Positions 36,652-45,513 of a DNA stretch of 64,000 nt are shown here, in pieces (position 1 is the stretch's first letter; every line of letters starts with the position of its first letter). The position numbers and the translations under genes are program-made. Under the pieces are notes generated by a model. It ran no database searches. It was not told where the DNA came from and worked only from the letters and a program-made list of their open reading frames with translations. Origin of the DNA: RYN-230 sp963837335 (lineage in GTDB: Bacteria > Actinomycetota > Actinomycetes > Streptosporangiales > Streptosporangiaceae); contig CAWINS010000020.1 in NCBI GenBank assembly GCA_963837335.1, positions 144,212 to 208,211 on the forward strand, in the 5' to 3' direction.

Positions 36652-37368
36652 GTGGATACCAACCCCGACCGGCCGGGACGCATCATCGTCGTCGATGATG
36701 ACGCGACCCTGGCTGATGTCGTCGGGCGTTACCTGACGCGCGATGGGCACCATGTGGAATGCGTTGGCGACGGCTACGAGGCTTTGCGCCGGGTCGCCGC
36801 GCAGCCGCCGGACCTGGTCGTTCTGGACCTGATGCTGCCCGGCATCGACGGCCTGGAAGTGTGCCGGAGATTGCGCGCGCAATGGCCCATCCCCGTCGTG
36901 ATGCTGACCGCACTGGGCGAGGAGACCGACCGCGTGGTCGGCTTCGAGACCGGTGCCGACGATTACGTCACCAAGCCATTCAGCCCCCGTGAGCTGGCCT
37001 TGCGGGTCCGGTCGGTGCTGCGCCGCGCCCGGGGCGGGGGCCTGCCCGACCCACCAGCGCTGGGCGTCATCAAAGACGGCAACCTCGTCGTCGACCTGGG
37101 CGCGCACTCGGTCATGCTGGGCGAGAGCACGCTGGCCCTGACCTCCCGGGAATACGACCTCCTGGTGTTCCTCATGCGCCAGCCCCGCCAGGCGTTCAGC
37201 CGCGAGCAGCTGCTCGCGCACGTGTGGGGCTGGACCTTCGGCGACACCTCGACCGTGACCGTGCACATCCGGCGGCTGCGGGAAAAGATCGAACCGGACC
37301 CCACGGCGCCCCGCCGGATCGTCACCGTCTGGGGCGTTGGCTACCGCTATGAACCAGGAGAGGCATGA
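36652..37368 (+). CDS. OmpR-family response regulator
   Basis: About 238 residues. Receiver: IIVVDDDATLADVVGRYL (acidic pair), phospho-acceptor Asp in DLVVLDLMLPGIDGLEV, Thr in VVMLTALGE, Lys in DDYVTKPFSP. The C-terminal winged helix: LALTSREYDLLVFLMRQPRQ, STVTVHIRRLREKIEPDP, VTVWGVGYRYEP. Start GTG (VDTNPDRP). It overlaps the sensor kinase by ATGA and is divergent from the methyltransferase-glycosyltransferase pair, which it may regulate. Confidence 0.92.
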   Translation: MDTNPDRPGRIIVVDDDATLADVVGRYLTRDGHHVECVGDGYEALRRVAAQPPDLVVLDLMLPGIDGLEVCRRLRAQWPIPVVMLTALGEETDRVVGFETGADDYVTKPFSPRELALRVRSVLRRARGGGLPDPPALGVIKDGNLVVDLGAHSVMLGESTLALTSREYDLLVFLMRQPRQAFSREQLLAHVWGWTFGDTSTVTVHIRRLREKIEPDPTAPRRIVTVWGVGYRYEPGEA

Positions 37369-38573
37369 ACGCGCCAGGCATCGACGTACCCACCCTGTGG
37401 CAGGTGACGTACACCGTCATCGGGGTCGCCGTCGCGGCGGCGGCGGCCGGGCTGCTCTGCGTCCGGCTGCTGGCCCGGCGGTCGCTGGCCACGCTCCTGT
37501 TCGTGGTGGCCGCGGTAGTGATCGTCAGCTCGATGGCCGGGGTCGGGGTCATCGCCTACAAGATGATGATCTCCGTGGACGACCGGAACGTGGTGCTGGC
37601 CGTCGTGGTCATCGCGGGCCTGGCCGGTTTCGCGGTCGCGCTGCTGGTCGGCCACCGGGTCACCGCGGCGAGCCGGGTGCTGCTCGAGGCGGTCCGCAAC
37701 GTCGGCAGCGTCGGCTACTACGAGCCGCCCACGGCCCACCTGCCCGCCGAGTTCGCCACCTTGTCCGACGAGCTGGCCATGGCCCACGAGAAGCTCGCCG
37801 AGTCCTACACCCGGGAGCGGGCGCTGGAGGCCAGCCGCCGGGAACTGGTCGCCTGGGTCAGCCACGACCTGCGCACCCCGCTGGCCGGACTGCGCGCCAT
37901 GGCCGAGGCGCTGGAGGACGGCGTGGTGGTCGACTTCGAGACGGTGACCACGTATCACACGCAGATCCGCCGGGAGGCGGACCGGCTCTCGGCCATGATC
38001 GATGACCTGTTCGAGCTGGCCCGCATCCACGCGGGCGCGCTGCGGCTGTCCCGCCGCCTGGTCGGGCTGGACGACCTGGTGGCCGAGGCCCTGGCCAGCA
38101 CCGAGCCGCTGGCCCGCGCCAAGGGAGTCCGGCTGCGCGGCTCCTCGGTACGGGGGCTGCCGGTGCTGGTCAACGCGGATGAGTTCGGCCGCGCGCTGCG
38201 CAACCTGGTGACCAACGCGATCCGGCACACCCCCTCGGAGGGGATGGTCGACGTCCAGGGTGACCTGCACCGCGGCATGGCCTGCGTCAGCGTGGTCGAC
38301 GCCTGCGGCGGGATCCCGCCCGAGGCGCTGCCCCGGGTGTTCGACGTGGCGTTCCGCGCCGAAACGGCCCGCACCCCCGGTCCGGACAACAATGCCGGTC
38401 TCGGGCTCAGCATCGCCCGCGGCATCGTGGAGGCGCACTCCGGCCAGATCGCCGTGCAGAACATCGCCCGCGGCTGCCAGTTCGTGATCCGGCTCCCGCT
38501 GGCCGAGGCGGGGGCCCGGCAGCAGACGGCCCCGATCGTGGTGGACCCGGACTACGCCGGGCAGGCGGGCTGA
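37365..38573 (+). CDS. Sensor histidine kinase
   Basis: 402 residues. Three N-terminal helices (VTYTVIGVAVAAAAAGLLCV, LLFVVAAVVIVSSMAGVGVI, LAVVVIAGLAGFAVALLVGH) with little extracellular domain, a HAMP-like coiled linker, dimerisation/phospho-acceptor SHDLRTPLAGLRAMAEALED, N box NLVTNAIRHTPSEGMV, and G2 box GLGLSIARGIVEAHSG. The G1 box reads VVDACGGIPPEAL where DxGxGIP is usual, so its first Gly is Cys. It overlaps the convergent epimerase gene by 22 bases. Signal unknown. Confidence 0.9.
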   Translation: MNAPGIDVPTLWQVTYTVIGVAVAAAAAGLLCVRLLARRSLATLLFVVAAVVIVSSMAGVGVIAYKMMISVDDRNVVLAVVVIAGLAGFAVALLVGHRVTAASRVLLEAVRNVGSVGYYEPPTAHLPAEFATLSDELAMAHEKLAESYTRERALEASRRELVAWVSHDLRTPLAGLRAMAEALEDGVVVDFETVTTYHTQIRREADRLSAMIDDLFELARIHAGALRLSRRLVGLDDLVAEALASTEPLARAKGVRLRGSSVRGLPVLVNADEFGRALRNLVTNAIRHTPSEGMVDVQGDLHRGMACVSVVDACGGIPPEALPRVFDVAFRAETARTPGPDNNAGLGLSIARGIVEAHSGQIAVQNIARGCQFVIRLPLAEAGARQQTAPIVVDPDYAGQAG

Positions 38574-39649
38574 GGGACTTCCTGGCTGGGCCGCCCGGCC
38601 GTCACGGGGCGGCGCAGCGGCGCGTGGGCGAACTCGGCCATCCCGTCGCCGAACCGGGTCTCGGCCCGGAACCCGAGCCCCTGGGCGGCCGCCTCGGGCG
38701 ACGCCACGATGTGCCGGACGTCGCCCAGCCGGTAGCGGCCGGTCACCGTGGGAGCGGGACCGCCGAACGCGCCGGCCAGCGCCTCCGCCATCTCGCCGAC
38801 CGTGTGCGGCTCTCCGCTGGCGATGTTGAAGGCCCGCAGTGAGCCCGGCTCGCCCGCCCGCAGCGCGGCCAGGTTGGCCCGGGCCACGTCGTGCACGTGC
38901 ACGAAGTCGCGCCGCTGCTGGCCATCCTCGTACACCTGGGGCGACCGGCCTGCCTCCAGTGCGGACCGGAAGATCGCCGCCACCCCCGAGTACGGCGTGT
39001 CCCGCGGCATCCGCGGCCCGTACACGTTGTGGTAGCGCAGCGCGACCGCGGACCCGCCGGTCATCCGGGCCCAGGTGGCGGCCAGATGCTCCTGGGCGAG
39101 CTTGCTGGCCGCATAGGCGTTGCGGGGATCCAGCGGGGCGTCCTCGGTCACCGTGGCCACGGTGAGCGGGGCTGAGCACTGCGGGCAACGGGGCTCGAAG
39201 CGGGCCGCCTCCAGATCACTCACGTCCCTCGGGGCGGGCCGGACCCGGCCGTGCCCGGGGCAGTCGTAGGCGCCTTCCCCGTAGACCACCATGGACGAGG
39301 CCAGCACCAGCCGGGGTACGCCGCTGCGGCCCATGGCCTCGAGCAGCACCGCGGTGCCGGTCACGTTGACGTCGGAGTAGGCGGGCAGATCGGCCAGGTC
39401 GACGCCGAGGCCGACCAGCGCGGCCTGATGGCAGACGACGTCCGCGCCCGCCACCGCCCGGCGGACCGCGTCGGGGTCACGGACGTCCCCCACGGCCAGG
39501 TCGAAGTTGTCCGGGAGGTAATCGGGCCGCCCGGCGTGCACGGCCGGGGTCAGCGAGTCCAGGCCCTGGACCTCGTGGCCGGCCGACCGCAGACGATCGA
39601 CTGCATGGGAGCCGATGAATCCTGCGGCCCCGGTCACCAGAATTCGCAT
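38552..39649 (-). CDS. NAD-dependent nucleotide-sugar epimerase/dehydratase
   Basis: 365 residues, extended SDR. NAD motif TGAAGFIGSHAVDRL; catalytic residues in LASSMVVYGEG (Ser) and NAYAASKLAQEHLA (Tyr-x3-Lys); YHNVYGPRMPRDTPY and RRDFVHVHDVARANLAAL follow. Between the Ser and Tyr motifs is an unusual insert with Cys pairs (DCPGHGRVRP, PRCPQCSAPLTV), perhaps a zinc site, seen in a subset of actinobacterial homologues. Next to GT2 and DUF2064 genes, it probably makes a sugar donor for an envelope glycan. The frame is intact. Confidence 0.88.
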   Translation of the reverse strand: MRILVTGAAGFIGSHAVDRLRSAGHEVQGLDSLTPAVHAGRPDYLPDNFDLAVGDVRDPDAVRRAVAGADVVCHQAALVGLGVDLADLPAYSDVNVTGTAVLLEAMGRSGVPRLVLASSMVVYGEGAYDCPGHGRVRPAPRDVSDLEAARFEPRCPQCSAPLTVATVTEDAPLDPRNAYAASKLAQEHLAATWARMTGGSAVALRYHNVYGPRMPRDTPYSGVAAIFRSALEAGRSPQVYEDGQQRRDFVHVHDVARANLAALRAGEPGSLRAFNIASGEPHTVGEMAEALAGAFGGPAPTVTGRYRLGDVRHIVASPEAAAQGLGFRAETRFGDGMAEFAHAPLRRPVTAGRPSQEVPQPACPA

Positions 39650-39752
39650 GGCAGCAGCGAATCACGCGGTCAGCCTGGGCTCATACGGTGCGCGACGATA
39701 CGTCACAGCTCTGTAAGGGTCGATCACGGTGTTTCCGGGCTACGTTCGGGCC

Positions 39753-40403
39753 ATGCGGATCGATGTCATCCTGCCCTGCCTCAACGAGGCGGAGGCGCTG
39801 CCCTGGGTCCTGTCCCGGATGCCGGCCGGGTTTCACCCCATCGTGGCCGACAACGGTTCCACCGACGCGTCCGCCAGCATCGCGGCGGAGTACGGCGCCA
39901 CGGTCATCCAGGTACCGCAGCGCGGCTTCGGCGCCGCCTGCCACGCGGGGCTGGTCGCGGCCACCAGCGACATCATCTGCTTCATGGACGCGGACGCCTC
40001 GCTCAACCCGCGCGACCTCCCGCAGGTGGCCGACCCGGTCCGGCTCGGCTCCGCGGACCTGGTGCTGGGCCGCCGGATGACCCGCAGCCTGGGCAGCTGG
40101 CCGGTGCACGCCCGGGTCGCGAACAAGGTCCTCGCCGTGGAACTGCGCCGGCGTACCGGGGTGCGGCTGCGCGACCTCGGGCCGATGCGCTGCGCCCGCC
40201 GCGCGCCGCTGCTCGGACTGGGCCTGTCCGACCGTCGCTTCGGCTACCCGCTGGAGATGGTGATGGCCGCGGCCAACGCCGATTGGAGGATCGACGAGGT
40301 GGATATCCCCTACCTGCCCCGGTCTGGGCGGTCCAAGGTCACCGGCACGGTGGGCGGGACGGTGCGGACCGTCCGCGACATGCGGCGGGTGCTCGCCTCA
40401 TGA
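39753..40403 (+). CDS. Family 2 glycosyltransferase
   Basis: 216 residues. ATG 39753 (MRIDVILPCLNEAEALPWVL) begins the GT2 fold; an earlier start at 39729 adds eight unlikely residues. Acceptor-sugar motifs: VADNGSTDASASIAAEYGAT, GFGAACHAGLVAATSDIICF, metal-binding DADASLNPRD, LGRRMTRSLG and YPLEMVMAAANADWRIDEVD. Short size without membrane helices resembles polyprenyl-phosphate or glycolipid glucosyltransferases. It is divergent from the epimerase and overlaps the next gene by ATGA. Confidence 0.88.
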   Translation: MRIDVILPCLNEAEALPWVLSRMPAGFHPIVADNGSTDASASIAAEYGATVIQVPQRGFGAACHAGLVAATSDIICFMDADASLNPRDLPQVADPVRLGSADLVLGRRMTRSLGSWPVHARVANKVLAVELRRRTGVRLRDLGPMRCARRAPLLGLGLSDRRFGYPLEMVMAAANADWRIDEVDIPYLPRSGRSKVTGTVGGTVRTVRDMRRVLAS

Positions 40404-41272
40404 CGGCTCGCTGGCCTGGCGCCTCCGGCACGACCAAGCGAAGCGCCCGCGAGGGAGTCAGGAAAATGACGGCTGCCGAATGGCCCTTCGCCCCCGATCC
40501 CGGCGCGGCGGATACCGGCTCTTCAGCCACCGGCCCCGCAAATACGCTCGCAGCCCAGCTCATCGTCCTGGCCAAGGCCCCGGTGGCGGGCCGGGTCAAG
40601 ACCCGGCTCACCCCGCCGTTCACCCCGCAGGAAGCCGCGATGCTGGCCGAGGCGGCGCTCGTCAACACGCTGGAGGCCGGGGCCAGCGCCTCGTTCGCCC
40701 GGCACCTGCTGTGCCTGGATGACCAGCGGGCCGCACCGGGCACCCTGCGGGCCGAGCTGCCGGCCCGCTTCGAGGTCTCCCTGCAGCGCGGCCAGGGGCT
40801 GGACGAGCGGATCGCCGCCGCGTTCGACGACGCCTACGCCCAGCTGGCCGTCCCTATCGTGCTCATCGGCATGGACACCCCCCAGGTGACCCCGGGGCTG
40901 CTGGAGACGGTGGCGCAGCCGCTGGCCGCCGGGGATGCGGACGCCGTGTTCGGGCCGGCCGAGGACGGCGGCTTCTGGCTGCTCGGCCTGCGTAAGCCGG
41001 ATCCGCGGCTGATCCTGGGCGTGCCGATGTCGGCCGATCACACTGGCCGGGTCCAGCTGGACCGGCTGCGGGACGCGGGCTTGCGGGTGCGCCAGGTGCC
41101 GGAACTGCTCGACGTGGACACGGCGCAGGACGCGGAACGCGTGGCGGGCCAGGCCCGCGGCAGCCGCTTCGCGGCCGCCCTGGCCGCGCTGATCGCGGGC
41201 GGCCACGTCCAGCCGGCCCTCACCGGGCGCCACCACCAGGTGCGGCCGGCCCCGGCGGCCGCGCTCGGCTAA
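40400..41272 (+). CDS. DUF2064/TIGR04282 glycosyltransferase-like protein
   Basis: 290 residues with an N-terminal extension of about 50 residues. The GT-A-like core reads QLIVLAKAPVAGRVKTRLTP, ERIAAAFDDAYAQLAVPIVL, IGMDTPQVTPGLLETVAQPL, AVFGPAEDGGFWLLGLRKPD, DHTGRVQLDRLRDAGL. The motif IGxDxP is the DxD-like site. Homologues occur with GT2 and SAM methyltransferase genes; some are linked with arsenosugar synthesis, which is not supported here. It overlaps the GT2 gene by four bases. Confidence 0.85.
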   Translation: MTARWPGASGTTKRSAREGVRKMTAAEWPFAPDPGAADTGSSATGPANTLAAQLIVLAKAPVAGRVKTRLTPPFTPQEAAMLAEAALVNTLEAGASASFARHLLCLDDQRAAPGTLRAELPARFEVSLQRGQGLDERIAAAFDDAYAQLAVPIVLIGMDTPQVTPGLLETVAQPLAAGDADAVFGPAEDGGFWLLGLRKPDPRLILGVPMSADHTGRVQLDRLRDAGLRVRQVPELLDVDTAQDAERVAGQARGSRFAAALAALIAGGHVQPALTGRHHQVRPAPAAALG

Positions 41273-42030
41273 GCCCCCCGGCGGGGCGGTCGGGGCGGTC
41301 ACGGCGGCTGCGGCCGCCGCGGCGTGATCGGCGGCGATCAGCCGGAAGCACAGTTCCACCAGGACCAGGCCGACCGCCGCTTCGACGACGCCTTCGCCGA
41401 TCGACCGGACGATCAGGGTGGTCACGACGTCGGTGGGGCCGGACGGGTCCGGCAGGATGGCGATCACCCCGTTGGCGACCAGCAGCGGCACGGTCCCGAA
41501 CGCTGCGACCCGCCAGAAGTGCGGCCGGACCAGATGCACGCAACGGCGCAGGCCGGCCACGGCGTGCTGGCGCTCGAGCTCGATGACCGGTCCGGCCACC
41601 GACAGCAGGGTGATGGCGATCAGCCCGGGAATGATCAGCGCCACCAGCCCGATCAGGACGATCAGGGTGACCAGCAGGTCGGCCAGGATCAGCGAGCCCC
41701 AGGGCAGCGAGCGCAGCACGTCGCGGATCCGGCTGCCCTCCGCCTCCGGCCCCGGTCGTTCCCGTGCTCGCTAACCGTGACCAGCCGGCACAGGAAGCCG
41801 GACAGGAACACCGCGCCGAGCAGGCTCACCGTCGAGGTGGACACGGCCCCGGCCACCGCCGAGGTCACGTCGGCCCGGTCCAGCAAATGGTCGGCGGCCA
41901 CGTCCACCGCCACCGTCACGGCGGACACCACGATCGAGACGACCAGGATCCGCCACGCGTGCCGCCGGGCGGTATGCGCCACGGCCACGGCGATGGGCCG
42001 GAACCGCAGCGCCTGATCCCCTGACGTCAT
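41269..42030 (-). CDS. Multi-helix membrane protein, frameshifted
   Basis: Two frames join: MTSGDQALRFRPIAVAVAHT, VVSIVVSAVTVAVDVAADHL and VSLLGAVFLSGFLCRLV; then, after a change near 41762 (a missing base), RSLPWGSLILADLLVTLIVL, IGLVALIIPGLIAITLLSVA, GPVIELERQHAVAGLRRCVH and helices to LVLVELCFRLIAADHAAA. Resembles membrane proteins with the glycerophosphodiesterase-type membrane domain (regulator of membrane traits), with Pro-Gly turns and the ELERQ(H) motif. The 3' end is uncertain: a likely stop is TAG 41269-41271, convergent with DUF2064. Function unknown. Confidence 0.6.
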
Positions 42031-42089
42031 GACACGTCACGCTACGTGAGTGCCATCTGGGCCGCGTCCTCCGGGGCGCCCGGCGCCAC

Positions 42090-42140
42090 AACGCCCTCGC
42101 GGCGGCAGCCGGACAGGTCCGGTGCCGCCGCGAGGGCGTT
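42090..42140. terminator. Large nested hairpin downstream of sqdB
   Basis: A perfect 18-base stem (AACGCCCTCGCGGCGGCA, 42090-42107, against 42123-42140) encloses a second small inverted repeat (CCGGAC/GTCCGG). It sits about 30 bases after the sqdB stop and has no strong T-tract. It probably ends the sqdB transcript. Confidence 0.7.
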
Positions 42141-42168
42141 AGAGATAACTAGAGGCGTGCGGCGACGG

Positions 42169-43380
42169 TTACTCCTGGCCGGGGACCTCGGTCATGAGGT
42201 CCTCGGAGGTCTCCATGCCGGCCTTCCAGACCGAACGAGCGATGATCTTGGAGGGGTCGGCCCGGTGCGCGTAGTGCTTGGCGATGTCGGTGCCCTCACC
42301 GAGCAGGCCCTCGGAGAGGGTGGTCGGCTGCAGGCCCAGCGCCAGGAACTGGTCGTTCCGCACCACGAGGTCGTTCTCCTCGGCCTCGACCCGCGGGTTG
42401 GGCAGGTAGGCGATCTCCACGCCCATCACGTCGGCCACCATCTTGGCCAGGTCCAGCACCCGGTGGGTCTCGGTGATCTGGTTGAGCACCCGGGGCCGCT
42501 CCCCCGCCACGGGCGGGTTGCTGATGGCCAGCTCGATGCACCGCACGGTGTCGCGGATGTGGATGAACGCGCGGGTCTGCCCGCCGGTGCCATGCACCGT
42601 CAGCGGGTGCCCGATCGCCGCCTGCATCAGGAACCGGTTGAGCACCGTGCCGTAGTCACCGTCGTAGTCGAACCGGTTGATCAGCCGCTCGTCCTGGCCC
42701 GTCTGCGGGGTCTGCGTGCCCCACACGATGCCCTGATGCAGGTCGGTGATCCGGACCCCGTCGTTCTTGGCGTAGAACGCGAACATCAGCTGATCGAGCG
42801 TCTTGGTCATGTGGTAGACCGACCCGGGGTTGGCCGGGTGCAGGATCTCCCGCTCCAGCTCACCGTCGGGGGTGGGCACCTTCACGGTCAGGTAGCCCTC
42901 GGGAATCGGCGCGCTGCCCGACCACCCGTACCCGTAGACGCCCATCGTGCCCAGGTGCGCCAGCGCGGCGTCGATCCTGGTCTCGACCAGCGCGGCCAGC
43001 AGGTTGTGCGTGGCCCGCACGTTGTTGTCCACCGTGTAGCGCTTGGTCGCCGTGGTCCGCATCGAGTACGGCGCCGCGCGCTGCTCGGCGAAGTGCACGA
43101 TCGCGTCCGGCCGCAGCTCGGACAGCACCGCGACCAGCTTGTCGTACTCGGTGGCCAGGTCCAGGCTGATGAAGCCGATCTCCTTGCCGGAGACCTCTTC
43201 CCAGACCCGGATCCGCTCGCCGATCGGCCTGATCGGCGTCAGCGACTCGACCTCCAGGTCGATGTCGATCTTCCGACGGCTCAGATTGTCGATGATGGTC
43301 ACATCGTGGCCACGGTCCGACAAGTAAAGCGAGGTCGGCCAGCCACAGAAACCATCGCCGCCCAGAACCAGAACGCGCAT
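42169..43380 (-). CDS. sqdB: UDP-sulfoquinovose synthase (SQD1/SqdB)
   Basis: Converts UDP-glucose and sulfite to UDP-sulfoquinovose, the headgroup donor of the sulfolipid SQDG. The N-terminus VLVLGGDGFCGWPTSLYLSD is the SQD1 hallmark NAD motif (GGDGFCGW); catalytic residues lie in LGTMGVYGYG (Thr) and GSVYHMTKTLDQ (Tyr-x3-Lys). DAIVHFAEQRAAPYSM and FIHIRDTVRCIELAI also match. Start ATG 43380, with GGGAG eight bases upstream, is favoured over an ATG four codons earlier (43392). 403 residues, intact. No SqdX/SQD2 glycosyltransferase is adjacent, so the end product is inferred. Confidence 0.88.
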   Translation of the reverse strand: MRVLVLGGDGFCGWPTSLYLSDRGHDVTIIDNLSRRKIDIDLEVESLTPIRPIGERIRVWEEVSGKEIGFISLDLATEYDKLVAVLSELRPDAIVHFAEQRAAPYSMRTTATKRYTVDNNVRATHNLLAALVETRIDAALAHLGTMGVYGYGWSGSAPIPEGYLTVKVPTPDGELEREILHPANPGSVYHMTKTLDQLMFAFYAKNDGVRITDLHQGIVWGTQTPQTGQDERLINRFDYDGDYGTVLNRFLMQAAIGHPLTVHGTGGQTRAFIHIRDTVRCIELAISNPPVAGERPRVLNQITETHRVLDLAKMVADVMGVEIAYLPNPRVEAEENDLVVRNDQFLALGLQPTTLSEGLLGEGTDIAKHYAHRADPSKIIARSVWKAGMETSEDLMTEVPGQE

Positions 43381-43789
43381 TCCGACTCCCATCACGTTCC
43401 GCCGTTTGCAGGGATGCCCTTCGGCCGCTGCCGTTGGGGCCGGGAACTCAAGGCGGAAAGGCATGCTATCCAGGCCGTGGCGTCCCGTGACCGGCCAGTC
43501 TACCCGGACGGGCTCAGGAAGCCCGCCGGCAGATCGGCACATATGCCGCGAATCACCATGACCCCCGCCCGCCAGCCTTGGCATAGTAGCCAGGCCCGAG
43601 GCTCAGCACCCAGCGAACAGAAGAGGCCACTGGTCAGCAGCCTGACGACTACGTACCCCGGATCATCCCGCTTCATCAGATCTGGTCCCGGTTTCCTGGG
43701 CGGACGCCGTGGTTTCGGGTGAGATGAGTCACAGCGCCGCGGCGGCCCCGGGCGGCTGGACCTGACGTAACGGGGCAGAAACATCCAGC
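43381..43789. other. Divergent intergenic region upstream of sqdB and transglutaminase genes
   Basis: About 400 bases without a convincing gene. A minus-strand reading (43500-43784) is Pro/Arg-rich at the start and shows no family motif. I see no clear PHO box or long palindrome. The region should hold promoters for both flanking genes. Confidence 0.4.
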
Positions 43790-44620
43790 GTGGACGATAG
43801 GGACATGAGACGCCGGCGTATTCAGGTGGGATGCGACTTCACCTACCGGTCCGCCATCGACACCCCGGTCGTCTTCCAGGTGCAGCCGCGCGGGTCCGCA
43901 GACGTGGCCGTGGACCACGAGCGGTGGTCGGTGCGGCCGCAGATCCAACTGCGGAGCTATACCGACCTCTACGGCAACCCGTGCGCCCGGGCCGTGCTGC
44001 CGGCGGGCCGGTCCAGCGTCGGCTATCACGCGATCGCCGACGTTCCCGACGCCACCGAGGACGCGGACTGCGAGGCCGCGCAGGCCACGCCCGACGCGCT
44101 GCCCGACGATACGTTGATCTACACCCTGCCCAGCCGGTACTGCCTGCCCGACGTGCTGGCGGACGAGGCGTGGTCCCGGTTCGGCGCGCTGGCCCCGGGC
44201 TACCGCCGGGTCCAGGTCATCTGCGACTACGTGCACAGCCATCTGGAGTTCAGCTACGGCAGCAGCACGGCGCTGTCGACCGCCGCGGACGTGAACGCGG
44301 CGGGCCGGGGCGTGTGCCGCGACTTCACCCACCTGGCCATCTCGTTCTGCCGGGCGCTGAACATCCCCGCCCGCTACGTCTTCGGGTACCTGCCCGACAT
44401 GGACGTGCCCCCGGACCCGGCGCCGATGGACTTCGCGGCCTGGATGGAAGTCTGGCTCGGCCAGCGGTGGTGGACCTTTGATCCCCGGAACAACATGCGG
44501 CGCAAGGGCCGGGTGGTGATCGGCCGGGGACGCGACGCCTCCGACGTGGCCATGGCCACGACGTTCGGCGGACCCGTTCTGGAATCGATGGTGGTTCAGG
44601 CCGAGGAGGCGCCGCGATGA
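43790..44620 (+). CDS. Transglutaminase-like protein with altered catalytic His
   Basis: 276 residues (GTG 43790; ATG 43805 also possible). An N-terminal beta domain (QVGCDFTYRSAIDTPVVFQV) precedes the cysteine-peptidase-like core: catalytic Cys in AAGRGVCRDFTHLAISFCRA, and the region MDFAAWMEVWLGQRWWTFDP. The catalytic His normally sits in a (D/T)xHAW-type motif; here it is DFAAW, with Ala. The Asp (TFDPRN) remains. The altered triad suggests loss or change of activity, or use of another residue. It overlaps a second transglutaminase gene by ATGA. Confidence 0.83.
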   Translation: MDDRDMRRRRIQVGCDFTYRSAIDTPVVFQVQPRGSADVAVDHERWSVRPQIQLRSYTDLYGNPCARAVLPAGRSSVGYHAIADVPDATEDADCEAAQATPDALPDDTLIYTLPSRYCLPDVLADEAWSRFGALAPGYRRVQVICDYVHSHLEFSYGSSTALSTAADVNAAGRGVCRDFTHLAISFCRALNIPARYVFGYLPDMDVPPDPAPMDFAAWMEVWLGQRWWTFDPRNNMRRKGRVVIGRGRDASDVAMATTFGGPVLESMVVQAEEAPR

Positions 44621-45504
44621 CACCCGATCCCTGGCAGATCCGCTCCCGGCTGCTCGATCACCGGGGGCTGGACCTGGACGCCGCCCGGCGGGTGACCTAC
44701 GTCATCGAGCAGAGTTTCCGCTACGACTACGACGCGCCGGTGCGGTCGCTACGGCAGCGGCTGGTCATCGTGCCCCCGGCCCGGCACGGCGGCCAGCACC
44801 GGCGGGCCTGCCAGCTCGAGGTGACCGGCGCGCAGGCCCGGCGCCGGGTGCGGCTGGACTCCCGGGGCAACGTGGTCACCTGGCTGAAGGCCGAGCACGT
44901 GGCCCAGGCCGTGGAGTTCCGGCTGACCGCCATCGTCGAGCGGATCCGCCGCGACGGGCCCGCCGTGCTGCCGCTCGAGGCGCTGGACAGCCCGGCCCTG
45001 CTGTCCGCGACCCGGCTGACCGCCGCCGATGACCGGCTCCGCGAGCTCGCCGCCCGCCTCCCGGCCAGCGCCGTGGCCCCGCTGGACCGGGCGGAGTGGA
45101 TCTGCGACCAGGTCCACGCCTCACTGGACTACGCCGACGGGGTGACCTCGGTGCGGACCACGGCCGCCGAGGCACTGGCCGGCGGCCGCGGCGTCTGCCA
45201 GGACATGGCCCACGTGATGCTGGCCCTCTGCCACCTGGTGGGGCTGCCGGCCCGGTACGTGTCCGGGCACCTGATCGGCCAGGGTGGCACGCACGCCTGG
45301 GTCGAGGTCATAGTGCCCCGGGCCCGGGAGGCGATCGCGGTGCCGTTCGATCCGTGCCACGGCCGCCGTGCGGGCAGCGCCTACGTCACGATCGCGGCCG
45401 GCCGGGACTACAGCGACGTGGCGCCGACCTCGGGCAGCTACGTCGGCACGTCTGGCAGCCGGCTGACTGCCCAGCGCCGGGTGGGGGTGCTGGCCGCCGC
45501 CTGA
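44617..45504 (+). CDS. Transglutaminase-like cysteine peptidase/ligase
   Basis: 295 residues. N-terminal domain with YVIEQSFRYDYDAPVRSLRQ and RLVIVPPARHGG, then the core with all three triad residues: Cys in GGRGVCQDMAHVMLALCHLV, His in GQGGTHAWVEV, Asp in PFDPCHGR. This is the bacterial transglutaminase family often annotated as protease-like. Its partner gene, overlapping at ATGA, lacks the His, so the pair may form an active/inactive complex (inference). No signal peptide is seen, so it acts in the cytoplasm. Confidence 0.87.
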   Translation: MTPDPWQIRSRLLDHRGLDLDAARRVTYVIEQSFRYDYDAPVRSLRQRLVIVPPARHGGQHRRACQLEVTGAQARRRVRLDSRGNVVTWLKAEHVAQAVEFRLTAIVERIRRDGPAVLPLEALDSPALLSATRLTAADDRLRELAARLPASAVAPLDRAEWICDQVHASLDYADGVTSVRTTAAEALAGGRGVCQDMAHVMLALCHLVGLPARYVSGHLIGQGGTHAWVEVIVPRAREAIAVPFDPCHGRRAGSAYVTIAAGRDYSDVAPTSGSYVGTSGSRLTAQRRVGVLAAA

Positions 45505-45513
45505 GTACGGGGC

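Noticed and set aside
39251..41272. A 673-residue plus-strand reading from 39251 covering epimerase antisense, GT2 and DUF2064
   Set aside because: Only its last 290 residues (DUF2064) are real; the first part is antisense to the epimerase and out of frame with GT2.
43500..43784. Minus-strand 94-residue reading in the sqdB upstream gap
   Set aside because: Rich in Pro/Arg at its start and lacking any recognised domain or ribosome site; weak codon bias.
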